Below, one piece after another: positions 1 through 9,372 of a DNA stretch of 64,000 nt. Made by a program: the position numbers and the translations under genes. Within the stretch, counting starts at the first letter, position 1, and every line of letters starts with the position of its first letter. A model generated the notes under the pieces. It was not told where the DNA came from and did not search any database. It saw nothing but the letters and a program-made list of their open reading frames with translations. The stretch covers positions 62,001-126,000 of the forward strand of contig NZ_FOJF01000002.1 of assembly GCF_900110995.1 (NCBI RefSeq). Direction: 5' to 3'. The DNA is from Chitinophaga sp. YR573. GTDB taxonomy: Bacteria > Bacteroidota > Bacteroidia > Chitinophagales > Chitinophagaceae.

Positions 1-2
1 AA

Positions 3-482
3 AAGGTGTTCAAACAGATATACGATCTGTTACATAGGAAAGTATTCCGCTTTTTTCTCAAAAGGAATGATTCGCATGATATTGCAAAGGAACTGACACA
101 AAAGACTTTTGTTAAGCTCTGGCAATACAGGCATACGCTGAAAGAAGAATTTACAATAGAGACACAGCTGTTCACCATTGCCAACTCGATCCTGGTGGAT
201 CACTACCGCAGGGAGACACATCAAAATAACATGCAGGCAAACATTGCAGTACGAATGCGTGATAACCATACCGTCGCGCACCCTATGCAGGAATTCGAAC
301 AGGTAAATTACCTGAACGCTGCTATAGCCAATTTGCCACCCGTACGTAAAAAAGTAATAGAACTAAGATTAACTCATGGCTTTACCAACAAAGAAATCGC
401 ACATCATCTGTCTATCCACGTTAAAACTGTAGAAGACCATATAACAAAGGCTTTACGCCATATCAGGTCCATTCATCTTTAA
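3..482 (+). CDS. ECF-type RNA polymerase sigma factor (FecI-like), 5' end outside window
   Basis: The reading frame is open to the left edge (AAG at 3-5, then GTG TTC AAA CAG), so the start lies outside and about 158 C-terminal residues are visible. The N-terminal part has the sigma region 2 pattern (FKQIYDLLHRKVFRFFLK, then AKELTQKTFVKLWQ). The C-terminal part has region 4 with a helix-turn-helix (LRLTHGFTNKEIAHHLSIHVKTVEDHITKAL). Full ECF sigma factors of this type are about 180-200 residues, which fits a short missing N-terminus. A FecR-like anti-sigma gene follows after 79 bp, the standard FecI/FecR order in Bacteroidota. Such pairs usually control a SusC/SusD-type uptake locus, but none directly follows here; the SusC/SusD pair at 60143 is far away and has its own AraC gene. 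Sure about the family; the target is unknown. Confidence 0.93.
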   Translation, partial: KVFKQIYDLLHRKVFRFFLKRNDSHDIAKELTQKTFVKLWQYRHTLKEEFTIETQLFTIANSILVDHYRRETHQNNMQANIAVRMRDNHTVAHPMQEFEQVNYLNAAIANLPPVRKKVIELRLTHGFTNKEIAHHLSIHVKTVEDHITKALRHIRSIHL

Positions 483-484
483 CT

Positions 485-492
485 TATCTTTG
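485..492 (+). promoter_or_regulatory. Candidate -7 element (TAnnTTTG) ahead of the FecR gene
   Basis: TATCTTTG matches the Bacteroidota -7 consensus TAnnTTTG and lies in the gap between the sigma factor and the FecR gene, about 70 bp before its ATG. I see no convincing TTG-type -33 element. It may let the anti-sigma gene be transcribed separately, or be a chance match. Confidence 0.3.
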
Positions 493-561
493 TTATCTAA
501 ATGTTAACAGCAGGGGGTACTCTTATTACTGTGCGTAATCAATTTTGATATTAACCAATTC

Positions 562-1572
562 ATGCAACTAACAAGCGAGCAGATAGACAGTTTTCTAAAA
601 GGAATGTATTCCGGAGAGGAAGCAACAAAGATAGCCGACTATCTACAGGAAAATCCTGCTGTGTTACAACATCACTTAAGTAAGGAGTGGGAAGACGCGG
701 ATGGGGAAACCCCACTGCCAGGTGAATTGAGTGAGGTAATATATCAGGAGATAACCACAGAGACATTTGGAATAAGGAAAGTAAAAAGAAATGTATGGAC
801 TGCCATCGCGGCAAGTGCATTATTGATCATCTCATTTTTACTATTTCAAAAAAATAATAGCAAACCTGCTATGCTGGCGTCGTTGAAAAAACCGGATAAT
901 GATACTGTAAACAGGAACGCCGGCATAGTTTGGCAGGAAAAACGAAACAATACCAGTAAAAAAGAAGTGATCACCTTACCGGATGGATCCACAGTACATC
1001 TTTTTAAAAATAGTGTAATTCGCTTTAAACAACCATTTGTACAACAGAAAAGAGAGATTTTCCTGCAGGGACATGCATCATTTGAAGTGACCAGAAACCA
1101 GCGTAAACCATTTATAGTATATGCAGGAGCTACCGCTACTACCGTACTTGGCACCATCTTTAATATAGCTCAGGATAAATATGGAGTAACCGTAAAATTG
1201 TACAGCGGTAAAGTAATGATAAAGCCTGCAGGGAAAGAACAAACAACAGGATGGAAAGATCCCGTATACCTTTCTCCCGGCCAGCAGATGAAATATGATG
1301 CAGCAAAAGATGCCGTAACAGTGCTTGAAGAAAAAGACAGTAAAGGTACCCTGGACTTTAATAATATACCCATCAGTAAAGTACTGGAAGCATTATCTGA
1401 CAAATACCGGGTACAAATCATATATGATGAGGAAGAACTGGCCGAAAGCTATTTCACAGGAGCTGTTCAGCGAACAGATTCACTTATGACAGTATTACAG
1501 GTAATGAAAAGTGTGAACAATCTTACAATAGCCCAGTTACACGACACGATTATCATAAAGAAAAACCACTAA
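562..1572 (+). CDS. FecR-family anti-sigma factor / signal transducer
   Basis: 336 residues. The N-terminal ~75 residues are cytoplasmic and should bind the ECF sigma factor encoded just upstream. One transmembrane helix follows at about residues 79-95 (VWTAIAASALLIISFLLF). The periplasmic FecR domain begins near residue 130, with the typical run TLPDGSTVHLFKNSVIRF, then GHASFEVTRNQRKPFIVYAG and TVLGTIFNI. The end (about 260-336, LDFNNIPISKVLEALSDKY) is the DUF4974-type domain common in Bacteroidota FecR proteins. Length is normal for the family. It would receive a signal from a TonB-dependent receptor and control the sigma factor; the receptor partner is not in the neighbourhood. The next gene starts 2 bp after the stop, so the two are probably co-transcribed. 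Confidence 0.93.
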   Translation: MQLTSEQIDSFLKGMYSGEEATKIADYLQENPAVLQHHLSKEWEDADGETPLPGELSEVIYQEITTETFGIRKVKRNVWTAIAASALLIISFLLFQKNNSKPAMLASLKKPDNDTVNRNAGIVWQEKRNNTSKKEVITLPDGSTVHLFKNSVIRFKQPFVQQKREIFLQGHASFEVTRNQRKPFIVYAGATATTVLGTIFNIAQDKYGVTVKLYSGKVMIKPAGKEQTTGWKDPVYLSPGQQMKYDAAKDAVTVLEEKDSKGTLDFNNIPISKVLEALSDKYRVQIIYDEEELAESYFTGAVQRTDSLMTVLQVMKSVNNLTIAQLHDTIIIKKNH

Positions 1573-1574
1573 AT

Positions 1575-2462
1575 ATGAAATACATTTTTCTTTCTCTGTT
1601 AATAGCAACAGGTGCATCCGCCCAGCAAAAAACAGATGTACAGTCGCATCGTGGTGGGCGTGCTTTAATGCCGGAAAATACCATTCCTGCTATGATTCAC
1701 GCCATAGACCTTGGTACGAGAACACTGGAACTGGATTGCGTCATCTCCTCAGATAATAAAGTAGTGGTATCACATGATGTGTATATGTCTGCCGACTTTA
1801 TGCGTAAACCCGATGGTACAGACATTAATAAGAAAGATGAGAAAAATTATGCGTTGTATAAAATGACTTACGACAGCATCCGTAAATTCGATGCCGGCAC
1901 CAAACCTCATCCCGAGTTTCATGATCAGCGTAAAATGAAAACATACAAACCATTATTGTCTGAGCTGATAGACAGTGTGGAAGCCTATGTAAAGCTGCAT
2001 CACCTGAAACCTGTTTATTATAACATGGAGACTAAATGTTCTCCACAGGGCGATGGTACTTATCATCCGGCTCCTGATGTATTCTCTGCTCTGGTAATGG
2101 ACGTGATCAATAAAAAACATATAGCTGACAGGGTTACTGTTCAGTCTTTTGATATCAGAACATTACAGATCATCCACAAAGATTTTCCTAAGCAGACAAC
2201 CGCTTTACTGATTATGAACAAGGAGAGCTTTGCGAATAATATCAAAACACTTGGGTTTACCCCCAATATTTATAGTCCTTATTTTTCTCTTGTTACACCG
2301 GAGCTGGTGAAGGAAGCGCATGATACAAAAGTAGCAGTTCTTCCCTGGACTGTGAATGAGGTAAGTGATATGGAGAAGATGATCTCTTATGGTGTTGATG
2401 GGATGATTACTGATTATCCCGACAGGCTGGTAGGCGTAGCCGGTAGCTATCAGAAAAAATAA
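1575..2462 (+). CDS. Glycerophosphodiester phosphodiesterase, exported
   Basis: 295 residues with an N-terminal signal peptide (MKYIFLSLLIATGASAQ). The GDPD signature is clear: SHRGGRALMPENTIPAM carries the HRG and PEN(T) motifs, LELDCVIS and VVSHD follow with metal and catalytic residues, and YYNMETK and VTVQSFD come later in the barrel. The enzyme hydrolyses glycerophosphodiesters to glycerol-3-phosphate and an alcohol, here in the periplasm or outside the cell. Length (~300) is normal for a single GDPD TIM-barrel. It lies 2 bp after the FecR gene and is followed by a strong terminator, so sigma/FecR/GDPD form one unit. Family assignment is firm; substrate is not determined. Confidence 0.93.
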   Translation: MKYIFLSLLIATGASAQQKTDVQSHRGGRALMPENTIPAMIHAIDLGTRTLELDCVISSDNKVVVSHDVYMSADFMRKPDGTDINKKDEKNYALYKMTYDSIRKFDAGTKPHPEFHDQRKMKTYKPLLSELIDSVEAYVKLHHLKPVYYNMETKCSPQGDGTYHPAPDVFSALVMDVINKKHIADRVTVQSFDIRTLQIIHKDFPKQTTALLIMNKESFANNIKTLGFTPNIYSPYFSLVTPELVKEAHDTKVAVLPWTVNEVSDMEKMISYGVDGMITDYPDRLVGVAGSYQKK

Positions 2463-2490
2463 AACTAATTATTCTTGCCATAGAAATCCA

Positions 2491-2528
2491 GGCCGTCTTA
2501 GTCATTTGACTTTGACGGTCTTTTTTTT
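2491..2528 (+). terminator. Rho-independent terminator after the GDPD gene
   Basis: Outer arms GGCCGTC / GACGGTC (one G-T pair) and inner arms AGTC / GACT around an ATTT loop, separated by a small TT/TT internal loop. The stem is followed at once by eight T residues (2521-2528). It ends the sigma/FecR/GDPD unit 28 bp after the stop codon. Confidence 0.85.
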
Positions 2529-2545
2529 GTATTATTGTTCCCATT

Positions 2546-5395
2546 ATGGTCACCGTACTTTCAACAGCAGACATTGTGGGGCACCTGGAAAGTATATTTC
2601 CTGCCGAAAGAATCAAAAGCCGACTGGTAGATGTAGTTTCTTATGCCGCAGATGCGGGCTTTTACCACCTGGTACCGAAGGCTGTCGTGCAGCCGGTCAG
2701 TATAGATGAAGTGAGAGCATTATTTGCCTTATGCAGGCGCTTAAACATCCCGCTTACCTTCAGGGCAGGAGGGAGCAGCTTGTCCGGCCAGGCGATTACA
2801 GACGGGATACTGGCAGATATCAGCCAGCACTGGCGGAAAGTACAACCATTAAATGAGGGAGCAGCCGTGAAAGTACAGCCCGGGGTAACAGGCTCCGTGG
2901 TAAACCATATGCTGAAAAGCCATAAGGTGAAGATAGGCCCGGACCCGGCCTCTATCAACACCGCCATGATGGGAGGGATTTTATCCAACAACTCCAGTGG
3001 TATGTGCTGCGGCGTAAAGCTGAACTCCTACCATACCATCCGGTCATTACATTTCTTACTGCCGGACGGGCATGCTTACAATACTGCCGTAAAGGAAGAC
3101 TATACCCGCTTTGAAACGGAATCCGCAGAACTGGCAAATGGTATCAACAGGCTTAGACAACAGGTACTGAACAATACCACCTTATATGATAAAATCCGCC
3201 GGAAATACCTTACCAAAAACACCGTTGGATACTCTCTGAACGCGTTCGCAGACTATACCCATCCGCTGGATATCTTCGCCCACTTATTAATAGGTGCAGA
3301 AGGAACGCTGGGTTTCATCGCCGAAGCCGTGATGGACACAGTACCGGATTATCCGGCAAAATCCACCACTATTCTTTTTTTCAGGGATATGAAAGAAGCC
3401 TGCGATGCTATCGTTCCCCTGAAAACATCCGGGGCAGAGATGATAGAACTGATGGACAGGGCCTCATTACGTTCCGTAGAAACGATCAAGGGTATCCCGG
3501 ATATCATCAAACTATTACCGGAATCTGCAGCCGGACTGCTGGTAGAATACCAGGATACAGATGAAGAAAGGCTGGAACAGAAAATAGCCGCTTTTGAGCA
3601 GATCCCTTTATCCCTGCTCACTCCTGCAGCATTCACTACGGATGTTACCACCCGCGAACTATACTGGAAAATAAGAAAGGGGATGTTCCCTTCTGTAGGA
3701 GCTGTACGTGCCAAAGGCACCACGGTGATTCTGGAAGACGTCGCTTTCCCTGTAGAGCAGCTGGCTGCTGCCTTAGCAGACTTACAGGTGCTTTTTGTGA
3801 AATATGAATACGCGAATGCTATCATCTTCGGTCATGCAAAAGACGGGAATATCCACTTCGTGGTTACCCAGTCTTTCAATACAGCAGTGGAAATAGAACG
3901 TTATCGTCAGTTCATGGATGAAGTAGTAGCGCTGGTGGTAGACAAATACGATGGTACACTGAAAGCAGAACATGGTACAGGACGCAACATGGCGCCATTC
4001 GTAGAAGCAGAGTGGGGGGCAGAGGCATATCAGATCATGCGGCAATTAAAAGAGCTGGTAGACCCGCAGCAGATCCTGAACCCCGGTGTGATCATCAACG
4101 ATGATAAACTGGCACATATCAAAAATCTGAAGTCGTTGCCCGAAGTAGAGGAAGAGGTAGATAAATGTATCGAATGTGGCTACTGCGAACATAAATGCCC
4201 CAGTCGGGACCTGACGATGACACCCAGGAGAAGAATCGTGGTACGCCGTGCCCTGGCTAACTTTAAACAGGAAGGTAATACAGCTGATCATAAAACATTG
4301 TTGCAGCAATACCAGTACGACGGACTGGATACCTGTGCCGTAGATGGTCTCTGTGCCACTGAATGCCCGGTAAACATCAATACCGGAGACCTGGTAAAAC
4401 GTCTGCGTAAAGAGAATCATTCTTCCTTTGCTAATAAGGTAGCCACACAGGCAGCTAAGCATTTCAGTACAGTAGAAAGCGTGGTGAAGGTATTACTGAG
4501 ATCCGGTGTACTGGTGAACAAAGTACTGGGTAAACGGGCTATGACAAACATCACCGGTGTCTTTAAAAAGATCGTCCCTGCTTTCCCATTATGGATGGCG
4601 GAACAAACCGGGCCTGTACGTATCTCTAAAACGAAAATTGATCAGCCTTCATTTATATATTTTGCTACCTGTATCACCCGTAGCATGGGTCGCAGTCGGG
4701 AAGGAAAAAATAGTGTGATTGATAGTCTGCTGACGGTAGCTCAAAGAGCGGGGATTAATATTCAAATCCCTGTAAACATTCACGGGCATTGCTGCGGACA
4801 GCCATTCTCTTCCAAGGGATTTGCTTCAGCAGCAGCTTACACCAAGAACAAAACGGTCGAATGGTTATGGCAGGAAACCCAGCAGGGCAAGCTGCCTGTG
4901 ATTCTGGATATGAGTTCCTGCACTTATACTTTACTGGAATGCAGACCTTATCTGAATGATGAGAATAAAGCCCGTTTTGATAAGCTGCTCATCCTGGATA
5001 CTGTTGATTTTCTACATGACCATGTAATGCCATCTCTCTCTATCAGAATAAAGAAGGATAACGTGGCCTTACATCCCGTTTGTTCTTTATCTAAAATGAA
5101 GAATGCGCATAAGCTGACGAATATCGCCAAAGCATGTGCAGATAATGTACATGTACCTATCTATGCAGGTTGTTGCGGCATGGCAGGAGACAGAGGGTTC
5201 TTATTCCCTGAGCTGGTGAAATCTGCTACAAATTTAGAAGCAAAAGAAGTGCTGGAACAACCAGGACAGGGGTACTACTCCAGTTCCAAAACCTGTGAAA
5301 TGGCTTTGGAGAATGTCACAAAGAAGAATTATGAATCTATCGTTTACCTGGTAGACGAGTGTAGCAGAAGATCGCCTCATTACCCGCGAAACTAG
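2546..5395 (+). CDS. FAD-linked oxidase with Fe-S and CCG domains (D-2-hydroxyacid dehydrogenase, YdiJ-like)
   Basis: 949 residues in the order FAD-binding PCMH domain (about 35-270; RAGGSSLSGQAITDG and DPASINTAMMGGIL bind FAD), FAD-oxidase C-terminal domain (about 275-525, ending QQILNPGVI), two 4Fe-4S motifs (CIECGYCEHKCP near 541, CAVDGLCATECP near 596), and a cysteine-rich CCG domain (HGHCCGQPF near 746, CCGMAGDRG near 875). This is the architecture of E. coli YdiJ (D-2-hydroxyglutarate dehydrogenase, about 1000 residues) and related D-lactate dehydrogenases. It should oxidise a D-2-hydroxyacid and pass electrons through the Fe-S centres to the respiratory chain. It is a stand-alone gene whose ATG follows the upstream terminator by only 17 bp. 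The exact substrate cannot be told from sequence. Confidence 0.9.
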   Translation: MVTVLSTADIVGHLESIFPAERIKSRLVDVVSYAADAGFYHLVPKAVVQPVSIDEVRALFALCRRLNIPLTFRAGGSSLSGQAITDGILADISQHWRKVQPLNEGAAVKVQPGVTGSVVNHMLKSHKVKIGPDPASINTAMMGGILSNNSSGMCCGVKLNSYHTIRSLHFLLPDGHAYNTAVKEDYTRFETESAELANGINRLRQQVLNNTTLYDKIRRKYLTKNTVGYSLNAFADYTHPLDIFAHLLIGAEGTLGFIAEAVMDTVPDYPAKSTTILFFRDMKEACDAIVPLKTSGAEMIELMDRASLRSVETIKGIPDIIKLLPESAAGLLVEYQDTDEERLEQKIAAFEQIPLSLLTPAAFTTDVTTRELYWKIRKGMFPSVGAVRAKGTTVILEDVAFPVEQLAAALADLQVLFVKYEYANAIIFGHAKDGNIHFVVTQSFNTAVEIERYRQFMDEVVALVVDKYDGTLKAEHGTGRNMAPFVEAEWGAEAYQIMRQLKELVDPQQILNPGVIINDDKLAHIKNLKSLPEVEEEVDKCIECGYCEHKCPSRDLTMTPRRRIVVRRALANFKQEGNTADHKTLLQQYQYDGLDTCAVDGLCATECPVNINTGDLVKRLRKENHSSFANKVATQAAKHFSTVESVVKVLLRSGVLVNKVLGKRAMTNITGVFKKIVPAFPLWMAEQTGPVRISKTKIDQPSFIYFATCITRSMGRSREGKNSVIDSLLTVAQRAGINIQIPVNIHGHCCGQPFSSKGFASAAAYTKNKTVEWLWQETQQGKLPVILDMSSCTYTLLECRPYLNDENKARFDKLLILDTVDFLHDHVMPSLSIRIKKDNVALHPVCSLSKMKNAHKLTNIAKACADNVHVPIYAGCCGMAGDRGFLFPELVKSATNLEAKEVLEQPGQGYYSSSKTCEMALENVTKKNYESIVYLVDECSRRSPHYPRN

Positions 5396-5446
5396 CTCAT
5401 TTCCTATTAATGTACAAAAGACGCAAATTCTTCCTGAAGATTACAT

Positions 5447-5454
5447 TACCTTTG
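5447..5454 (+). promoter_or_regulatory. -7 element of the helicase promoter (TAnnTTTG)
   Basis: TACCTTTG is a perfect TAnnTTTG match 17 bp before the helicase ATG, implying a very short leader. The -33 position has only TTC-like sequence, so the -33 is weak. Confidence 0.5.
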
Positions 5455-5471
5455 CGGTTTATTTAAGAGAT

Positions 5472-6818
5472 ATGACTTTTGAAGAATTAAACCTGAGCAA
5501 ACCTTTACTCAACGCTTTAAGTGACCTGGACTATGTACAGCCCACCACTATTCAGGAGAAGGTTTTCTCTGTAGTAATGTCCGGCCGCGACGTATGTGGA
5601 ATAGCCCAAACGGGCACGGGAAAGACTTTTGCATACCTGCTTCCCATGTTACGGCTGTTCAAATTTTCGAAAGACCGTTACGCCCAGATGCTGATTGTAG
5701 TGCCTACCCGCGAACTGGTAGTACAGGTAGTAGAAGCTGTAAAGCAGCTAACTCCCTATATGACAGTGGAAGTAGCCGGTTTTTACGGTGGGGTAAATAT
5801 GAATCCCCAGATGGAAGCCGCAGAAAAGAAGCTGGACGTGGTTGTTGCCACTCCCGGTCGCCTGGTAGACCTGATCCTGAGTGGGGCTTTAAAGACGAAA
5901 GCTATTAAAAGACTGGTGATAGATGAGGTAGATGAGATGATGAACCTCGGGTTCCGTCCGCAGATCAACATGATCCTGGACCTGCTGCCTTTAAAGAGGC
6001 AGAACCTGTTGTTCTCTGCTACTATCACGGAAGAAGTGCAGAAACTGATGACCACTTACTTCAATGATCCGGTAACCATAGAGGCAGCTCCTACAGGTAC
6101 CCCGTTGAAGAACATTCAGCAGATAGGTTATGATGTTCCCAACTTCCACACCAAGGTGAACCTGCTGGAATTACTGCTGACAGAAAACGAAGACATGGCC
6201 AGGGTGCTGGTATTCGTTGCTACAAAAGAGCTGGCTAACGAGCTGTACGAGCTGATCTCTGCCAAATTCCCGGATAAAGTAGGGGTAATGCACTCCAATA
6301 AAGAGCAAAACCACCGTTTCAATACAGTAAAGCAGTTCAAAGAAGGCAACTACCGGTTTATCATTGCAACAGATATCATTGCCCGCGGGTTGGATATTGC
6401 TGAAGTAACCCATGTTATCAACTTTGATACACCGGAAGTACCGGAGAACTACCTGCACCGTATTGGTAGAACAGGTCGTGCAGATAAAGACGGGGTGGCT
6501 TTGGTTTTTGTGAAACCGGCAGAAAAAGAATTCCAGGAGAATATAGAAGGGCTGATGAGTTACAGGATTCCCATGAAACCATTACCTGAGAATCTGGTGA
6601 TCTCTGATGTGCTGACAGAAGATGAACTGCCACAGGTGAAGATGAAGAACTACCTGATCAAACTCCCGGCTAAGGAATTATCTGGTCCTGCTTTCCATGA
6701 GAAATCTGCCAAGAACAGTAAGGTGAACAGGAAAGTATCTCATGCGGATAAGATGATGAAGAAGTACGGGAAACCGAAAACGAGAGGCGCGAAAGTAAAA
6801 GGTAAAAAGAAGAAATAA
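5472..6818 (+). CDS. DEAD-box ATP-dependent RNA helicase
   Basis: 448 residues with the complete set of helicase motifs: Q motif (QPTTIQ, 23-28), motif I AQTGTGKT (45-52), Ia VPTREL, GG, TPGRL, motif II as DEVD rather than DEAD (near 152), motif III SAT (near 180), then ATDIIARGLDI and HRIGRTGR in the second RecA domain. The last ~50 residues are lysine-rich and should contact RNA. It unwinds RNA duplexes in ribosome assembly or RNA turnover. Length fits the RhlE/SrmB/CsdA-like group, but I cannot choose among these. It is monocistronic, with its own candidate promoter and terminator. Confidence 0.95.
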   Translation: MTFEELNLSKPLLNALSDLDYVQPTTIQEKVFSVVMSGRDVCGIAQTGTGKTFAYLLPMLRLFKFSKDRYAQMLIVVPTRELVVQVVEAVKQLTPYMTVEVAGFYGGVNMNPQMEAAEKKLDVVVATPGRLVDLILSGALKTKAIKRLVIDEVDEMMNLGFRPQINMILDLLPLKRQNLLFSATITEEVQKLMTTYFNDPVTIEAAPTGTPLKNIQQIGYDVPNFHTKVNLLELLLTENEDMARVLVFVATKELANELYELISAKFPDKVGVMHSNKEQNHRFNTVKQFKEGNYRFIIATDIIARGLDIAEVTHVINFDTPEVPENYLHRIGRTGRADKDGVALVFVKPAEKEFQENIEGLMSYRIPMKPLPENLVISDVLTEDELPQVKMKNYLIKLPAKELSGPAFHEKSAKNSKVNRKVSHADKMMKKYGKPKTRGAKVKGKKKK

Positions 6819-6822
6819 ACAG

Positions 6823-6855
6823 AAGGTCTGCCAGTTTAACCGGCAGACCTTTTTT
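6823..6855. terminator. Terminator between the convergent helicase and GH2 genes
   Basis: AAGGTCTGCC / GGCAGACCTT form a perfect 10-bp stem around a 9-base loop, followed by a T run on the plus strand (6850-6855). It ends the helicase transcript. The opposite strand also has an A/T-rich flank, so it may serve the minus-strand GH2 gene, whose stop is 11 bp away. Confidence 0.85.
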
Positions 6856-6866
6856 ATTATTGATGA

Positions 6867-9113
6867 TTATGGCCAGGTGTTCTCCCCTTTCTTCATTTTA
6901 TCCCATATTTCCTGGTACATCTTCATATCACTTTCAGGAGATAATATCGTTCCTCTTTCCTGCCATTTTAAGGCATCTTCCCTGTGCCCCAGTTTATAAA
7001 GGAGATTAGCGTAAGCAGTCATGGTAACAGAGTTCTTTTCCATCTCTACGACCTGTTTCATCCATGCCAGCGCCTGATTAAGCAACACAGTATCACTGGT
7101 TCCGTTAAATACCTTTGTGGCCATACTGCTTATTTTAGCCGGTGAGAAGCTGGTACCTCCTTTTTTCAGGTAGTCAGTTAAGTTATCTGTCATAGGTTTC
7201 CAGTCGTGGCTCTTTTTAGCATCAGCTTCCTGTTCCAGGATGGCCAGGAATTGTTTACGGTTGGGATCGGGGATGGAAGTAGTATCTGCATCTTTAAGTG
7301 CTAACATAGGTATCAGCAGTTTGCTGCGTTCCTGTGCAACAAAAGGAGCATGTATCTGACGTAATGTAGCTAATGGAACTTTGATGATTTCACGATCGTA
7401 AGTCATCAGGCCATTCTCTTCTATTTCCACATCATAAGGCTCTGTGTAGATAGAACCGGAAAGACCTTCTGTTTCATAGACCTTCAGCCGTTTTACCATA
7501 CCAGCATATTTATCGCTCATTTCTGAAGGAGTGATCTTTACGTATCCCCATCCGGCAGCAGCATTCCACTGATGGCCTTTTACGGGAACACCTACACCGC
7601 CCCATTCGCCCAGTACACGGGCTTTACCTGGCAAAGCAGGCGCAGTCCCGGGGCCGGGATAATCATGAATATCTGTAAGGTCGCTGTTCGCCCACTTCTC
7701 AGCAGGATTCTGAGGACCATCTGTACCATAGTTTTCACCTGTATGGCCATTGATCAAACGGGAATGATCCGTTTTCTGCAACCACTCCGTTAAGCGTGGC
7801 TGATCGTAAGTATACCAGCCTTCGTTAAATAATACCCAGCAGATAATGGAAGGGTAATTAAAGAGCTGTTGTACGTTAGCGGTGTTCTCTTCTTCAAAAG
7901 CTTTTTTAGCATCGGGTTGTAAGCTGGCGCAGGTAACCATATCCTGCCATACCAGCATACCCAGTTTATCTGCATGATAATACCATCTGGCAGGCTCTAT
8001 CTTGATATGCTTGCGGATAGTATTAAAGCCCATGCCTTTTATCGCTGCAATATCAAATTGCAGCGCATCATCTGTAGGCGCAGTATAGATCCCATCAGGC
8101 CAAAAGCCCTGGTCTAATACGCCTAGATTATACGTGTATTTATCATTCAGGAAAATGCGCTCCTGTCCTTTAGGATCTTTTTTGATGGCTATCTTACGCA
8201 TGCCGAAGTAAGAAGTGATCTGGTCTTCCGTAGTTCCTTTTTTCACAAGGCGGATGGAAAGATCATAGAGGAAAGGGTCTTCGGGACTCCAGAGATGCGC
8301 ATTTTTTACAGGGAGTTTTAAGGTAGTATTAGCTGAGCCTTTTATACTGCTGACAGTTTTACTATTAGCGCTGGCTACAGCTTCTATGGTGTAATCACTG
8401 GCAGCACCCGTAGTGTTGACAGTAAGGGAAAGATAACCCCCATCCACTTCAGGGACCATCTTAAGAGAAGAGATATATACAGGCGGAACAGTTTCCAGCC
8501 ATACGGTTTGCCAGATACCGGTGGTAGCTGTGTAACGGATACCCTGTGGTTTCAGTACCTGTTTCCCATGAGGATTAGGTCCCTGATCTGTAGGGTCGTA
8601 TACACTTACAACCAGTTCGTTATCTCCGCTTTGCAGCAGGTCTGTGATATCGAAAGAGAAGTTCTGGTAGCCGCCGGTATGAGTACCTGCTTCCTTACCA
8701 TTCACGAAAACGGTCGTTTGCCAGTCTACCGCCCCAAAGTGCAGCAGGATGCGCTGGTCGTTTTTAGTGTCTGGTTTAGAGAAGGTACGTTTGTACCAGA
8801 GACGCTGGGTAGGCAGTACAGGCTTTTTAACACCTGATAAAGAAGATTCAATGGCAAAGGGCACCAGGATCTGTCCATCGAACTGAGTGGGCTGAGCCGC
8901 ATCTTTATCGGTAATGGCGTATTGCCAGAGGCCGTTCAGGTTTTGCCAGTCGGTACGCACCAGTTGAGGGCGTGGATATTCGGGCAGTACTTTATCCGGT
9001 GTAACATCTTTTGCCCAGCGGGTCTGTAATGGTGCGGGTTGGATCTGCCATTGGGCCTGTGTTTCAGACATATAGATGCAGAATACGAGTAGTAGTTTTA
9101 CAAAACGTTTCAT
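6867..9113 (-). CDS. Family 2 glycoside hydrolase (beta-galactosidase/beta-glucuronidase type), exported
   Basis: 748 residues with a signal peptide (MKRFVKLLLVFCIYMSETQAQ). The sugar-binding jelly-roll comes first (DWQNLNGLWQYAI, then LHFGAVDWQTTVFVNGKE), next an immunoglobulin-like domain, then the TIM barrel (GFNTIRKHIKIEPARWYYHADKL). The probable acid/base Glu is in FNEGW near residue 428 and the probable nucleophile Glu in GEWGG near 502. The last ~150 residues look like helical repeats, an extra tail beyond the usual family 2 core. It should remove a terminal beta-linked sugar from a glycan in the periplasm. No polysaccharide-utilisation genes are adjacent. The substrate is unknown. Confidence 0.9.
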   Translation of the reverse strand: MKRFVKLLLVFCIYMSETQAQWQIQPAPLQTRWAKDVTPDKVLPEYPRPQLVRTDWQNLNGLWQYAITDKDAAQPTQFDGQILVPFAIESSLSGVKKPVLPTQRLWYKRTFSKPDTKNDQRILLHFGAVDWQTTVFVNGKEAGTHTGGYQNFSFDITDLLQSGDNELVVSVYDPTDQGPNPHGKQVLKPQGIRYTATTGIWQTVWLETVPPVYISSLKMVPEVDGGYLSLTVNTTGAASDYTIEAVASANSKTVSSIKGSANTTLKLPVKNAHLWSPEDPFLYDLSIRLVKKGTTEDQITSYFGMRKIAIKKDPKGQERIFLNDKYTYNLGVLDQGFWPDGIYTAPTDDALQFDIAAIKGMGFNTIRKHIKIEPARWYYHADKLGMLVWQDMVTCASLQPDAKKAFEEENTANVQQLFNYPSIICWVLFNEGWYTYDQPRLTEWLQKTDHSRLINGHTGENYGTDGPQNPAEKWANSDLTDIHDYPGPGTAPALPGKARVLGEWGGVGVPVKGHQWNAAAGWGYVKITPSEMSDKYAGMVKRLKVYETEGLSGSIYTEPYDVEIEENGLMTYDREIIKVPLATLRQIHAPFVAQERSKLLIPMLALKDADTTSIPDPNRKQFLAILEQEADAKKSHDWKPMTDNLTDYLKKGGTSFSPAKISSMATKVFNGTSDTVLLNQALAWMKQVVEMEKNSVTMTAYANLLYKLGHREDALKWQERGTILSPESDMKMYQEIWDKMKKGENTWP

Positions 9114-9372
9114 TAGAGCGTGCTGGTGGTTTTAATGCTGACGAATATAACGGCCGGGGGCAGTAGTATATTCGCAGTGAGATATAATTATCAGGGGTAC
9201 ATTGCAGAAGTAGGCAAAAGGTAACATCTTTTAAAAGTAATGTTCATTTTAGCACAGAAAAGTGTCCGTATTTGAACAGATGAGCATTTTATGAAATATT
9301 GTAATCCGCCATAGATGGGCTTCCTGCTATATGGCATCTGTTTTGAATATAGGGAGCATAACAATATCAGCC

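Noticed and set aside
9216-9223. Minus-strand TACCTTTT as promoter of the GH2 gene
   Set aside because: The last base of TAnnTTTG is wrong, the leader would be ~90 bp and no -33 element supports it.
9331-9372. Upstream ATG for the FtsX/MacB permease
   Set aside because: It adds 14 residues not seen in the family; the ATG at 9373 gives the standard start MIKNYLKIAWR.
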